A stretch of DNA of 64,000 nt from Pelecanus crispus (GCF_030463565.1 NC_134644.1:132119388-132183387), one strand, 5' to 3'. Positions 9,950 through 23,330 are shown, counted from the stretch's first letter. A program made the numbers and translations. The notes: a model not told the origin generated them from the letters alone.

Positions 9950-10640
9950 TACTTTAGATACCAAAACCCAGTGCTACTGGTTGCGGGAAGGGTCGAGTGG
10001 GAGGTCTGCAGCAGCGGGGGTGAGGAGGAGGATGGTGGGAGGATGGCACTCAACGCAAGCGTTGGGCAGGGCTGGAAAGCCCCAAAATTTGGCCTTTCTC
10101 CCTCAAAAGCAGCAACACCCCACAAGGCCCGGGTGTCGCGGCTCGCAGCTGCCGTCCGCTCCGGCCTCTGCCGGGGCAGCTGCGCGAAAGGCGGCTGGGC
10201 CGGGCGGCACCGGGGACGGGGGCAGTGGCCAGGCCCGTGGCTCGCTGGCCAGCCACCCCCGCGGCCCCCGGCAGCGGGGCAGGGGAAGCCAGCAGCTGCT
10301 GGGACAGGTGGAGCCAGGCGGCCGGGAGCCGGGCAGGGAGCACCAAGCCACAGCTGCTCCAACCTAACGCCACCTCCCCGATAAACAAAACGGACTCTTC
10401 CCCGCTGGCAGTGAGGGGAGGCTGGATAGCTTGGAGGCGGCTTGGCCCCGGTCTCAGCTGTCCTCTCTCCCCTGCTGAGGCTCAGCAGAGACGGAGGGAG
10501 GCAACCACTCCGGAGGGGAGCGGAGAGCAGCACCCAGGTGGGGCTGGGGCAAAACTAAACGGGTCCTTGCAAAAGGCCCAGTGTGGCCCTGGAAGAAAGC
10601 GGCGAGGAAGGAGAGCCTGCGTTTTTCTCAATGCATGGCA
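9950..10640. promoter_or_regulatory. Intragenic GC- and CpG-rich island upstream of the PLAG1 coding exons
   Basis: The stretch is strongly GC-rich, with many CpG dinucleotides between about 10110 and 10360, inside an AT-rich intron. It begins about 1 kb upstream of the first coding exon with respect to PLAG1 transcription. It contains a 14-bp perfect palindrome CCAGCAGCTGCTGG (10289-10302) centred on an E-box. Open frames over it on both strands look like composition artefacts. An alternative promoter or regulatory island is inferred. Confidence 0.45.
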
Positions 10641-11034
10641 GGACAGGAGGGTGGGGGGGAAGGGAGGGGGAGAAGGGGGTGCGCCTCTTCAATGTCTGCA
10701 TTTTATGAAAGCTTCAGACTGAGATTTCCATTTGAAACGTGTACACAGAGTATGTCTTTGTCTATGCCTCTTCCTCCCACCTCCCCAAAAATCTCCCCTT
10801 GTCTTTACAAGAAGAGAGAAAGACTGGCACATCAAGACGGCAATCTGCTGCCTTTCAACCCTATAGTCCTCAAATGGCAGGTTAAACTATGCTACTTTCT
10901 TTAATCAGGAAGTTTTGTAAGACCACCTTTACTCCCCCAAATTTTATATGCAACCACTAACCTCTAAAAATACCCGGTGACAGAAAAGGTGTTTCTTTAA
11001 GGACTCTCAGCATTTCAGATTTGTCTCTGACTCA

Positions 11035-11083
11035 TTCCCACTCATGGGACGAAGCCTGGAGACATCAATTCCATGAGTGGGAA
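11035..11083. repeat. Perfect 13-bp inverted repeat with 23-nt spacer
   Basis: TTCCCACTCATGG (11035-11047) is the exact reverse complement of CCATGAGTGGGAA (11071-11083). A GT pair and an AT pair can extend the stem inward. The hairpin is shorter than a typical pri-miRNA. It could be a structured RNA, a protein-binding palindrome or a transposon relic. Confidence 0.75.
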
Positions 11084-14000
11084 CATGGACAGGTCTTCAA
11101 AGAATCAGCTTAATTTTATTTTCTGTCTCATAAGCAGCTTTCTAGCTCATAAGTGAAAAAATGAAACAGTTGTTTGGAGACTTGAGACCAAAGTGTTTCT
11201 GCAATAAAAGTAAATGAAGACCAGTTCCAAAGACTTCAACGGAGGCACCAAGGTAATCAAAAGGAGGGTCTGATTCACATCAAAGTTGTGATAAATTTGT
11301 GGATTGAGAGATTTTTCAATACATGCTTTAATTAGAATCTGGTAATAAAATTAATTGTGCTTTCTTGTAAATGAACACACTGGTCTTCTACACATATTGG
11401 CCTGAATATAGAATGAAATCTTGTTTTAGCCTCATCTCTCCTCACAAATGAAGTTCTGGGGAAGAAAAAAAATCCAACCCACTCTATGCTTACACAGGGT
11501 GTATCTATACCACACAGGCACCTACGTGAGACCTGCCACACAGAGCCAACAGCGCAGCAGCCGTGGCCCTCACTGCGTGGCTAAGGCACCTACGGTCTCA
11601 AGGGGTAAGAAAAGACTACGGCTCCTTTCTCCTCCCTGCCAAATCCACACCTAGCCGGAGAGGGGCAGGCAGCATTAGCGGCAAAGGGCAAAGAAACCAC
11701 CTCCACAGTCTGCTGCAGGGGAGCGCGGTTAATTTGACCATGCTGGGTCCAGAGCTCAGCAGCAAGTGGCCTCCGTACCCAGCCGGTGAGAAGGGAAGCA
11801 GGCACAGCTGGTGGGATGTGGGAAGGGAGGGTGAGCTGCCGTGGGGAGGGATGACAGACAGAACTAGGATGGGGCTGTGGGGCCAGGGAGGTGCAGGGAG
11901 CACTGCGTGGGGGTTGGGAACATGTAAGGACACAAGGATAGGGGTGAGCTGGTAACACTGGGGGAAGATGGGGAGGAACTGAACATCAAGCTGTGGAGAT
12001 GCAGGATCTTAGGCCATGCAGAAGGGTGATACGCAGGGTCTGATGTGAGGCCAAAAGCAGCGTTTGCTGTGGAACAACATATGAGGCTTAACTGTCAAAT
12101 TAACAACTCTGACAACTTCTCACTCCTGTTCTCGATGCAAGGATTGCACCTCAGGCTGGAGGCCATCCTATATTCAGGCCAATATAACAAACTTCAGGTA
12201 ACCTAGTTGCTGTACCAGATGTAACTCAGAACGTTCTCACACATGAAGAATTCAGGTTTTGTTCCTCTATGATCAAAACTAATTAAGCTGACTTTGAACT
12301 GCGTTTAAGTGTCCTTAAAAATGTATCATTACAACAAATATAGTGTGGATCCAATCTTTGACAATGACAGTGTTTTATTAAAAATCATGTATGTGCTATT
12401 ATCTCAGTACCACTTCTCAACAGATGAGGCAATTAAGAACTTCAGTATTGATCTCTGAATAGCAAATAACCACTTTCTTTTTTTCTTGTGGATATATAGA
12501 CTGAGCAATGGAGATAAAACTTAAAAAAACACCGATCCTCAAATATTACACTTTCCAAAGACCAGCTGAAAGAATTTTATGAGTAATATTGCCTGTTTGT
12601 GTCTCAACATATTATCACTTAAAAATCCTCATTCTTATTGGTGCTTTCACAACTGCAGGATGAATGATTATATGCAGTATCAAATATAACAAACACATTA
12701 CACAAAAGCTCATATATAAAGCTATTTTTAAAGAAGCATATACTTAAAGCAGGATTAAAGCAGCCTCTGTTCAATGCACACCTGATGTTTGCCCACTAAA
12801 GTCCTCAGATTTTGGTCTTAACCAGTTCCGCTGACTCTTCTTGGAGGAAACCAGAATCCAGTACTTCCCATTTTTACTGGTCTGAAAAACAAAAGGAAGA
12901 ATGGACTAGACTCCAGCGAAACCAGTATATTCAGAAAGGCTGGGATACGGCAAGACTGGGGGTTGAAAGAATCAGAAAGGAAAAGTTAAAAGGGATAGAT
13001 CCAACCCATGCATGGAACATTATGTACTGTTAATTATAAACTGTAGGAATCAATCGTTCTTGCATTACCGGTAGCAATTATGCACTTCAATTTGCAGTAT
13101 ACTTACATCATTTCAACTAATGCTACGCTGGATAATAACACATAAAGAGATAAAATTAGACAAAAGCAAAGGAGTTTTCAATAAAGTTAAAAACAAAACA
13201 AAACAAAACAAAAACAAATCCACAGACCACAAATAATTTAGAAATAACAGCAAAACATGTAAAATGCTGGGCCCAGACTTGAGTTTCTTACTCAGAAAGG
13301 ACTGAATAAGAGAAGATTTCTGGATTAGGCCCAACTTTACTATAACCTAATGCCTTCCTTCTGCTTAATTATACAGGAAATAGCAGCTTAAAAGGTGACC
13401 TGCAAAGGAAAATAAAATTAATTTAAAAAAAAATAATAAAGCCTCTTAATGATGTACATGCCACAGGTAAATCCCAATAGAGGGCAAGTCTAGGTGTGCC
13501 TGAGCAAATCCAGAGGGCCTTTCTGGAATTTCCCTTGTATCTCCCTTTTCCCTGCCACCATCCTTTTGTAAATTTGCAGCATGTCTTCCTTTTCTTGCTA
13601 GAAGGCCTCCTGGATGACACAGGTATATGCAGAAAACATGTTCAGTGCCTCATTGTAACGGGGAGGGCTATCCCCTCCAACTCTGTCAGATATTGTAAGG
13701 GCGAAGCCCTATACAGTGCACATACCCCACGTGGCATAGCAGGCTGAAGGTATTTGGCAGCAGCCCCAGAGTAATGTAACATTTCCCCCCGCACAAACCA
13801 TTTTCCCTTCTCCCTTCCCATTCACTCCAGTAAAGTATTCTTCCTTATGGTACCGAGTTCAGCTTCGTAAAGCCCCAGCCTCCTCTGCCGGTAAGCATGA
13901 ACGTGAGCAAACTGGTGTCCTTGAACACCTATTAAAGGCAAAAGTGCTTCAGAGCAACCGACTGAAGCTCTCTGACAGCTGAGGAGCGTTTATTTGGGGC

Positions 14001-14489
14001 TTTGTACATACAGGCAGGAGGTAGAAACAGCTCCAGTACCCAAAGAAAAAGTGAAAGCTTTGTTTTCAACTAAGGAGCAAGAGAGGGGCACAACCTGCAC
14101 CTCCTCTTTTGGAGGTCCCCAAATCGCCTTGTTTCAGGGAGAAAATGCTGATGACTCCTCACTCCCTCTCCCAGCAAGACCCTTATAAATTAGTTACCCT
14201 GCAATGCCTATCTCAACATCTTCCACTATCACAGCAGAAAGGAAGAGCTTCATTATCCAGATGTTTCTACTAATGTAGTTCACAATAAGTAGACAATATT
14301 TAAGACAGCCACATAAATGTAATCCCTCCACTATTGGTATTTACAGACTATTTCCTGTTCGGAAAAAAACCCTAAATTCTGTCTAAAATATTATAATGCC
14401 CTCTCAACAGTATTCAACATTTTCTCTCAAATGCTTATGGTGCTCAATTCTCACCACACATCTAAAGTCACTCTAGCAAAAAGCAGATG

Positions 14490-14900
14490 CCCTCAGAGAC
14501 GGGCCATTAGAGGCATGGAAAGACTATTGTATCAGGGGCAACTGAAGCAACTGGAACAAGTAAATAAGCAAGATAAACACCAGCTGCCGTTAAAATGCTG
14601 AAGAGAATGAAGGAGGAAGGTCAGGTACTCTTATTCATTCATTACCTTATGAATATAGCAAAATCACAATGCAGTGGATCCAGATGAGGGCAATGCTGTA
14701 CCTACAATTAGCTGGGTTCTCAACTTTTACAAGACCATTATTAAGCAAAGAGCTTAACAACATACACACAAAAGGGGATAAGTTTGCATAAATAATGAAA
14801 ACATCTGCTACATTTGACAGGAATAATTGAAAACAGAAAATAAAAAAATTCCTATGCTTTGTGACAATAAATCAGCTATTGGTTAAAAGGCTTTTTCTTA
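14490..14900 (+). repeat. Probable decayed CR1-type LINE 3' fragment
   Basis: The plus-strand text follows, in decayed form, the order of phrases in the 3' part of sauropsid CR1 elements, including a late AATAAATCAGCTATTGG. No open reading frame survives. The call is from recalled family resemblance, so boundaries are rough. Confidence 0.4.
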
Positions 14901-15646
14901 CGCACAGAATACAAAACTTGTCCATGATAGTGCTGATTTTTAGACCACCTTTCTCAGAAGCTTTTGGTGGTAGAAAATCTCTGAGGCAGAATACTGGACA
15001 AAGATGTACCATTCTTCTCGTAACTGCTTATAGGTATAGTGTTATTAAGTTTTCTTCTCAACTAGATGAGTTAGGAACAATTTTTCATGAATAACAAAGC
15101 TCAAATTCTCCACGTGAAGTAGAGAAGCATCACTGCAAAAAGCACTGTCACATGCACATGCCCACAACCCACTTGGGAACTAGTAACAAAATATGACTTC
15201 TATAATTTGTCAGATTATAATTCTTAGAATTTATCAGATCTTCCAGTACCCATGAGGCACTAATTTTGCTAACTCTTCAAACACTCAGATAATTCCACAT
15301 TAGACAATATTTGAATTTCTACCATCTAAGGAGTCAAAGAAAAAAAAAAAGCCCCTAAAACCCTAAGCTAAATAATATAGTCTCATTTTTAATATTAAAA
15401 AATAGTAACATACTTTTTTTAAGATTCACAGTTCATCTTTAAAAATCTGAAAAAATAGCTGCATGTGAAAATGTTTTAAAACATTATTTGATATCTAAAC
15501 TAAAAGGATAATGAAGACATTACAGGAATACAACCAATAATCCTCCCCCTTACTTGCATTTCATACTTTTCTTAAGAGTGTCCAAGCACAGTACAGGAAA
15601 ACACCAGTTTCATTGTTATTTTCTTTCAAAATAAGACAGCAATAAT

Positions 15647-15673
15647 GAGAACACAGTATTGAGAACACAGTAT
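15647..15673. repeat. Short tandem duplication
   Basis: The unit GAGAACACAGTATT occurs twice in a row (the second copy lacks the final T). This is a small local duplication. Confidence 0.7.
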
Positions 15674-15854
15674 CTGTCACTGTGCCTTGTATACAGAACA
15701 GTGAATCTCACTTCAATTCCTGAAATTAATCAGTTTTAAAACAGAGGAAAGGTCCTAGAAACATTAGAGTCATAATAATGGTGGAGCTGATTAAGGATTT
15801 AATAGAATTACAGAGTCATCCTGGGTTTTAAATATTTCTTTAAGGAAAGAAAAT

Positions 15855-16618
15855 GAAAAGCAGTTACTTACCCTATGGAAACTGTGATTCTTTAAGAAGT
15901 GCTGTCCACACAGATCCCAGGTGAGCATGTACTCACATGAACAGGATCAAGTTCTCTGAAGACAGTAATGTCCATCCAGGCTGTGCCTGTGAACCCTCCC
16001 AACTGCTACCGGCAGTGGTGTAAGGCAAAGGGCTCCCGAACTGTGCCACGCACATCATTGCACCACCTAACGCGGTCTGCAGCGATAGCAGCTCCCAGCT
16101 CTGCTCTTCACTCACGCTGTGGGGCAAGAGCCATTACGTGCGCCACTGCCATCAACATGCTGCCTTGGGAAGTGGCAACCTCCCTCTTCAGTGGCTGCTG
16201 TAGCCCTGCCGCTCCCAAACCTGTGCTCCTGTCTCAGGGTTTTAGATGCTGATGTGAAGGAGCTGGCAAGGTTTGCTGTGGCTGATGAAAGGGAGCAGGG
16301 TCATGGGAGAGAAATATGTGGGCAAGAGTTGATGTCCTAGCTGGGGGTGCAGCGTGAGGATGGGAAAGCTGAAACACAGACTGGCATCCTGGTTTGGGAA
16401 GGAGGAGGATGAACACGTGCAGCCCAAGGAAGCCAGGAGCTGCTACTGCTCAGGGTGGTAATGGAGCAAACTAAGCTCAGGATGCCCTAGTCCAACCTCT
16501 CTCAGGTTTGCCAACAGTAAAGACTCCTTCAGAGCAAAGGACGAGATCACTTGTGGTGCCTCTATGGAAAACATGCCTGGAAAAGCCACAATCACTGTAG
16601 CGTAAGTAACCATTTTTC
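15855..16618. mobile_element. Non-autonomous DNA-transposon-like element with imperfect terminal inverted repeats
   Basis: The left end (15855-15887) and the reverse complement of the right end (16618-16591) both read GAAAA, a 2-3 base variable stretch, GTTACTTAC, and a block ending in a GTGAT motif (ACTGTGAT left, ACAGTGAT right). The left end has about six extra bases between the shared blocks. The span is about 765 bp with no transposase frame. The left end continues with GATTCTTTAAGAAGTGCTGTCC, split here as GATTCTTT and AAGAAGTGCTGTCC, wording reminiscent of an old amniote repeat. Target-site duplications are not clear. The superfamily is not assigned. Confidence 0.55.
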
Positions 16619-19600
16619 TTCTTTTCTGTATCAGGTGACTAATAGTCACCTGACTAAAAAAAGTACTGACAGAGGAAACCTGCTCTATCCGAGCAGTCAG
16701 GGATAGCTGGGGGAGCTGAGTTGGAGGAAGCACCAGCAAGAGACAGTCAACGTAGCCACTTGCTGTGGCTCAGGACAGCCAAAGTGACAGTCAGACAACA
16801 CCCCACTACAGAGCGGCAGAACTGGACTACAAGTCTCACTACGCCTGCCCCTCTCAGCTGGGGCTGTTAAAGTTGCACAAATGTCGCCAGAGCTCCCGAA
16901 GATGAAGAAATCTACCCCTAGGTTCAGGCAACCGAAGGAGAAGCACCGCTTAGCCTCCTCTTGCTTTCCTTGTGCTGCGGGCTTACACACAAGCCTCTCA
17001 CTAGGCAGCTGAATTTGTTGAGGTGCAGATTTAACCCTCCTTCCTTCAGACAATGCTGCTGCAGCAGTTTGTTGGAAGGGGCTGAGGGCATAAGTGGCAA
17101 AGTGCCTGCACCACTCCAGGAGAGCACGCTGGCACTTGCAGCCCTGCAAGGCCCAGCCATCCCTCCTAGATCAGCAAGGATCAATGTGCCTACTGCACAC
17201 TTTCACTGACCTCGAAGCAGATCTGACTGACTTTGTAGAAAAATGCTAGACTTTTTGCAGCAGAAGACTCATCTCAAAATAGCTGCAGGTAGCAGAAGGT
17301 CTAGCTGCCAACCCAGGACTTCTAGCGGTCCCTCTTATGGAGAATTAGCTTTCAGTAAGGGAGGATCTCAGCTGGCGAAGTTGGTCCCACCAACGGAAAT
17401 AATCAAGTAGATAAGGAAAATCCATGCTTAACTGGCAAAGATGTTGAATTATTGATGACTTCTGGGGTGCCTTTCTCCATGTTGAATTAAAATCAGTCTT
17501 CTGACTGATACAGTGGTCTACATCACTGTTGGTTCTTGGCAGGCCATCTGATCCGCATTTATTTGAACAGCACATCACTCTAAAGGAGACGGCCGGTGAA
17601 ACCTGTTCACCTTTGCCCACATTTAGAAGGAGAATCCTGTCTTTGGTAGGAAGATACTGATTCTCCCCCATTTGTTCTTGGCTGGATGGGGCCAGAGGGG
17701 GAAGGGGGCAACAAAGGAAGGTGTCTCTGTAGCCTGAGTTCTCCTACATCTGGAAGCTCAAGCTGAGGCTTTGATGCTGGAGGACAAGAAGGAGGAAGAA
17801 TGGGCATCGCTGGGGTAAGACTGTTAACCAGAAGGTGGGTTTGACCAGGGAGCCTGCCTAGCCCAGGAGAAGCTCACGCCTGCACTTTCACAAAGTGATA
17901 CTTCATTTAATTTTCTGCCTGTTTTATTGTGTAATTTGGAAGAGATTTGAACAGCAAGCAACATGTACACACATGTTTCTGCCCTAAGCAATGAATGAAG
18001 ACACTTGGCATTGACTGTCTATAAACACGGCACTGCCAAATGGCAGGAGGCACAGATCTCAACCCCTGGAGCCCTGCCTTCGGCCATCGTGGCCTTTCAT
18101 ACAGCAGGCTGCGAAAGGAAAAGAGTCAACAGGTACACTACATGACAGCAGCCAGGAATCGGCTCAGGTTTTACAGCTCCCGTTCTCTCACAAGCTGATG
18201 GAGCGAGATGAAAAGACAAAGGGGTCCACGCTGAGGCCCCCAGGGGACGACATGGCATTGAGAGGTGGGCGAAGCCACTTGGCCTTTTGCATTTTTGGAC
18301 AACAGTTATTGTTGTCTTTGGATGTAGGCACTGGCCCTACTGTACAGCAGTGTTTCATATAAGCGGAGCACCTGCACGTATGCAAACTAATCACAAAAGA
18401 ACAGATAGGGTTTTTTGGGTTTTTTATATACAAGGCTGTATTTATTTTATCTTGAACTTCAGGACTTCTTACAGCAGGCAGCTGAGTTCAGAGAAATCCT
18501 TCTCCATGGATTCAGGCTCTAGCCTACAGTGCAGAGGAGTGGCCGAGGGAACGTGGTAGGACAGCAGCGAGAGCATGCACTGGCTACAGGAAGACACAAC
18601 CAAATCCAAGCATGCAGCAGGAGAACTGCCCATGTAAGCTGCTGCAGGAAAATGGAATGACGTGCGCAAAACAGTGAAAATATCTAGCCAGCGATCTTAG
18701 GTATAAACATAAGAATGACTTAGAGATAATAGCACATAAGACTTTACCCTTTGGGGAAACAGCCTAACATCAAGAACATAATGAATTAACATAAGCACTG
18801 AAACTAAAACCAGGCAACCATTGTAGTCTACTGTTAGCGACAGCTCATTACTAATATCTACTGTGTGCAGAACAATGATTATGCTGCAAAGAATATTATA
18901 TAGAAGGTAGAAAAATACAAGAATTAAGATACTTTATCAATTCAAAATTTTAACAGTTTAGATGGGTTTTTTTTGAAAACATCCACAACACAGAGAAACT
19001 TACTGAAATTGCATAAAGTTGAACCGGAAAAAACCCCAATCCTTTCAAACTAGTGTGAAATATGGGTAGCAAGGGGAACAAATGCACTAAAATGATTAAA
19101 CCCATTTCTTTTCTTCTGGGCAGTAAATACACAGATTCCACTAGTAAGCATCTGTTAAATATACATACCTTTTATTAATTAATAAAGCAAGCATTTGGAG
19201 GAAAAAACCACTAGGTTCCTGTGGGACAGTAACCATCATACAAAAATAAGTATTTATATAGATTTGACTATTAAATACAATATGGGTTTTTTCATGATTA
19301 TAAGACTATTTGCAATTCTTGAAAGCTGTACTACAGTCATGAAATTTGACAACTAGCTTTTTAATTTTAGAAAATAACTCATTCTTATAATATGCTACAC
19401 TAAAAAGAGTATTACATAACCTTTTTCAAAATATAGAAAAATTCTATCATGCCTGCCTTTTTGTTTTTTCCTTCTTAAGTTTCCAGAAAGTAGAACATGA
19501 ACTTACCAACATTTATTTTATCATGACCTAATAGTCTGTAATTTAAAGAAAAAAAAAAAAAAATCACAGTACTATCCAGCATCTCTTTGTGGGCCTTCCA

Positions 19601-19884
19601 TGTTTCAAATTACTTAGGTCCACTTTAAATCTTGAGAGCTCAGTTTTGGTTACTAAATGTTCCAAAGGATTCCTGGTTATATACTAAATTAAAGGAAACA
19701 AGAGCTGCCTAGAGTTAACCCATCTGATGATTGTGGTTTTATGGGCTTTTTAAGAATCTCTATCGCACTGCATAGACGTTTTTCCAAAAACTTTGAAGAG
19801 GCTGTGATACAAATAATGTTGATACTGTAATTACTGTTAGAATGTTTAAAACCTGCAAAAGTGCTTTCATGTATTTTGGAATTA

Positions 19885-19908
19885 CACCACCACCACCACC
19901 ACCACCAC
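19885..19908. repeat. (CAC)8 microsatellite
   Basis: Eight perfect CAC units, reading GTG on the minus strand, in the PLAG1 intron. The tract is likely length-polymorphic. Confidence 0.95.
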
Positions 19909-20171
19909 CCTCCCCAAGAATAATCTGCATCCATTTTCTAAGTGATGATGCTTCTGTGAAAGCAAACTTTGGTTACTATTTAATCTGCATATAGGACCAT
20001 GTCAATTTTATAATAAATTCAAAAGCAAATCCTGTATATGTACAAGTAAACACAAACACACATCCTAAAGGTGTCTACAAGGTTATACACTAATATGATC
20101 AGGAATTAATTGATGTTCATAAGGAACATTATTTTCCTTTGTCCCAAGACATCTTAAAATGAGACTAGGTG

Positions 20172-21500
20172 TGCAGGCTAGATTAATGGTACATCTAGGC
20201 CAGTATTCTGCCTCCAGTAATAGCCAGAAGTACAGAACAGGTCATGAATGTGTGATAATTCTCACTGATACTCTTCCAACCTCCAACTACTTTGATGTCA
20301 GGGACTTCCTGAACCATATGTGGCTTCTGTTAGTTTAGCAACTTTCAGCACATCACCCTTCCCAGCAATAGTCCACGCTCCCCCTGGAAACCGTATCAGC
20401 TTCTGATATCTACAGCATACTTTCGAAAAGTCGTCCCACAGGTCTCTCCACTACTGATTTTATGGAAAACCTCTTCCTTTTGAAGGCTCTGAATCTGCCT
20501 TGCCTCCTAACTGTGTATGTTCTTGTTTTGAAAGGCAGTGGTTAGTCTGCCTCTTCCTTCCTCTGCAGATCGCCATGACATTGCCCTCATTCCGTTTCCA
20601 GACCAAAGTCCCAGTTTACAGAAGTGTTCTTCATATGGAAGCCACCCCACGTAGCTCATCATCCTTGCTGACCTCCTCTAAGCCTCTTCCAGTTATAATA
20701 AATCCTTTCTGAAATTAAGGCTCCAAAAGGGCACACAGCACTCAGGAGGCAACTGGACCATACACTCTTGTAATGATATTCTCAATTTTATTCCACATTT
20801 CTTTCTCCTAACATTTGGGTTGTGTTTTGGTGACCAGTGAGCTCATGATCTCACAGAATCACCAAGCACAATCCCCAAATCCTACTCCTCAATGGTAATG
20901 CTCAGCTCAAACTTGTAATCTTTACATATAATCAGGATTGTTCTGCCTGGTGCTCCTCAGTTATCCTCATACACTGAATTTCATCGCCCATTTTCTTTCA
21001 CAGTCCTCAGCACTTTAATGTCCTTCTACTATTCTCCACAGCTGCCTCTCTTCTTCATAGCAAACTTGCTCACCCAATTGCTCATCCCCTTACTGATACC
21101 ATTCACAAATGTGATGAACAGCACAGACCTCTGTGGAACATAACTGGGACCCTCCTTTAATTGAGAATTGACCATCTACTTCCACCCTTTGATCGTACCT
21201 TTCAATCTGTCATTTACTTGTGCAAAGACCTTCCCTCTTATATTATGGCTCCTCAGTTTCCTTAAAAAGCCTTTTTGATAAACTTCACTTTGACTTTTGA
21301 ACCAGAACATCTTTAATTCTTGCTGATGCCTCCAAAGAACTCCAGCTCCCTAAGACAGGACTCCCTTACTGTTGCTTTGACTCTTCCCAAATAATCATAC
21401 CTACCCAGGTGGCCACCAATTCTATGCTTTATTATAGCATCTACCAAAATTGCCTGGTACAGATTTCAGATTTGCCTGGTGCAGGCTTGCCTGGCCCAGA
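20172..21500 (-). mobile_element. Decayed CR1-type LINE (reverse-transcriptase region plus 3' UTR), minus strand
   Basis: On the minus strand the right part carries remnants of the reverse transcriptase core: near 21150-21090 the codons read V-P-Q-R-S-V-L-F-I-T-F-V-N, a decayed form of the VPQGSVLGPLLF-type motif. The 3' end near 20172 reads ATACTGGCCTAGATG, the familiar CR1 tail region. The copy is about 1.3 kb, 5'-truncated and full of stops. A second member is at 34255-34860. Confidence 0.8.
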
Positions 21501-22150
21501 CAACCCCTGAAACCATGATTTTACACACTTACATTTCAGAAGATTTTTCTAAACCTGAATACTTTAGGATGTACCATTTAAACGACATAATTAGGTTGCA
21601 GAGCACAACTAGATAGGATAGGAAGTTACAAGTTTTGCTTTTTGAGACAGAGTCATCTAACTTGAATCATAATGCAAGATGTTTTTAACAGTTTCAGTAT
21701 TCGGTCAAGGAAAAGGGCTTCTGATGCTCTACTCTGCTAGGTCAAAATCAAAATGACATCAGTGAACTCAAGATAAACTCCATTCATAACCACCTCACAA
21801 CATAATCCTGTGCAGCTAGTGATCTCTGCTCGGTCAGAGAGAGACAGTCTGAACTGGAACAGCACAGAAAAAAGCAAAGCAGCCACCAGTCACTCCACTT
21901 TGTGCTGTGCTCCTCATTTAAGCTGAAAAAGTAAAACTTACCAAAGAGCTCAGAAATTTCACTTGAAGGTCTGCTAGCCAGACAGCACAAAGGAACCGCC
22001 AGAAGGCAGGGACAGGTTTTAAATAGCAAAGTCTGTAAAATAAGCATGGACTAAAAGTCAGAAAACATGGGACTACAATAATCCAACCAGTGATTCATTG
22101 TTTTGCCTTGGAGAACTCCTCTACCCTACCTAAATTTCTGTCTGCTACTT

Positions 22151-22175
22151 AAAAAAAAAAAAAAAAAAAAAAAAA
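22151..22175. repeat. Poly(A) tract, 25 A
   Basis: Twenty-five consecutive A on the plus strand in the PLAG1 intron. No retroposed body was identified beside it. Confidence 0.95.
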
Positions 22176-23039
22176 GAATATACTTACCCATTTTGCTACA
22201 CAAACTCAAATAAGAGGGGCAAAGTGGTGGGAAGAAGTCTTTGAAAAAATCACAATACCGCACAGAAGATGAAGTGACTGTAATAGGACAAGATCCTTCA
22301 CAGCAGAGTTAGATTTGCCTCATGAGGTTAGGTTAGATATTTGGGAAGCTCACATTTGAGTCAAAGTGACAATTTGTGAAGGACAGAAATAAAGTGACTG
22401 GGAGAAAGGGTAGCCTCCCCAGTACATATGCAGCATCCCAGGTGTAGGTGGTAACTCTACACAGTTATTCAAAGAACATAGCGGAAGCCCAGTCCTGCCT
22501 TGAATCACACTGCCTGAACAACGTTGCCTGGGGGCAAAAACTGTGACAGGGTTTAGCATTGCTTTTTTTGCAACCTTGGCTTTTCATATGATTTATTGAA
22601 GCTATTCCAATTAAAACGCTGATCCTGGTTGCCCCATCTCCTCTGCCTCTTATCCCAGACCCCAAAGAAAGGCAACAAGTAAAAAAGAGTGCCCAATTTC
22701 CAAGCAGCCGCTAATCTTCCAATACACTCTGCAGTCGAGGAACTGCTGTTCTATCTGAAAAGAAAATACTTCACAGATTATTGTAACTTTACATTAAATA
22801 AAAAGTGTCACATTTAGTCACAATGGCCTTTGCTACTACTGCTACAGCTGTGATGCTGGATGATTGTATCAATGACTTATGAGCTAAACCACAAAAGCCT
22901 TAGGAAAGGATAACTAAAGATGCAGAATATTAGGGTCATACCAAAGCAAATCCCTCTTCAAAGCTGTAATCAGTGAGCCTTTCAGAACCTGCACAGCGCA
23001 GACACTGAATGTATTTCTGACTGTTCATATGTACCAGCT

Positions 23040-23330
23040 TTGTCTATGCAATGATGTTAGCATACGCCTAATCAGCTTACTCTGATTACAGTGACTTCAC
23101 AGAGTGTTTGCGTGGCATTTTGCTATGAGAACATCCTTGTTAATGAGTAAGTACGTAGCTCTGAATTTGTTCCCATCTCCCATTCGGCGTGTTGAGCGGT
23201 TCATTTACAGTGCTCTGCTTCAGTTTGTCATGCAATGCATTTTGGGATGCGCATCTTAAGAATTCTGAGATGTGATGTGAGATTAATGAACAATTAAAAG
23301 CAGTCATGCATAATTTACTTGATTGAACAC
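23040..23330. promoter_or_regulatory. Candidate conserved non-coding element (enhancer-like)
   Basis: A unique, non-repetitive block dense in homeodomain, POU and SOX-like words, such as TTAATGAACAATTAAAAG and ATGCATAATTTA near 23284-23316. This is a compositional impression only. Confidence 0.25.

Noticed and set aside
9902-10722. Several open frames of 110-194 codons near 10 kb on both strands
   Set aside because: Same compositional cause in the intragenic GC-rich island. No domain is visible and they overlap each other in several frames.
16697-17149. 150-codon open frame on the minus strand
   Set aside because: No recognisable domain; it partly adjoins the transposon-like element and has no splice or promoter support.
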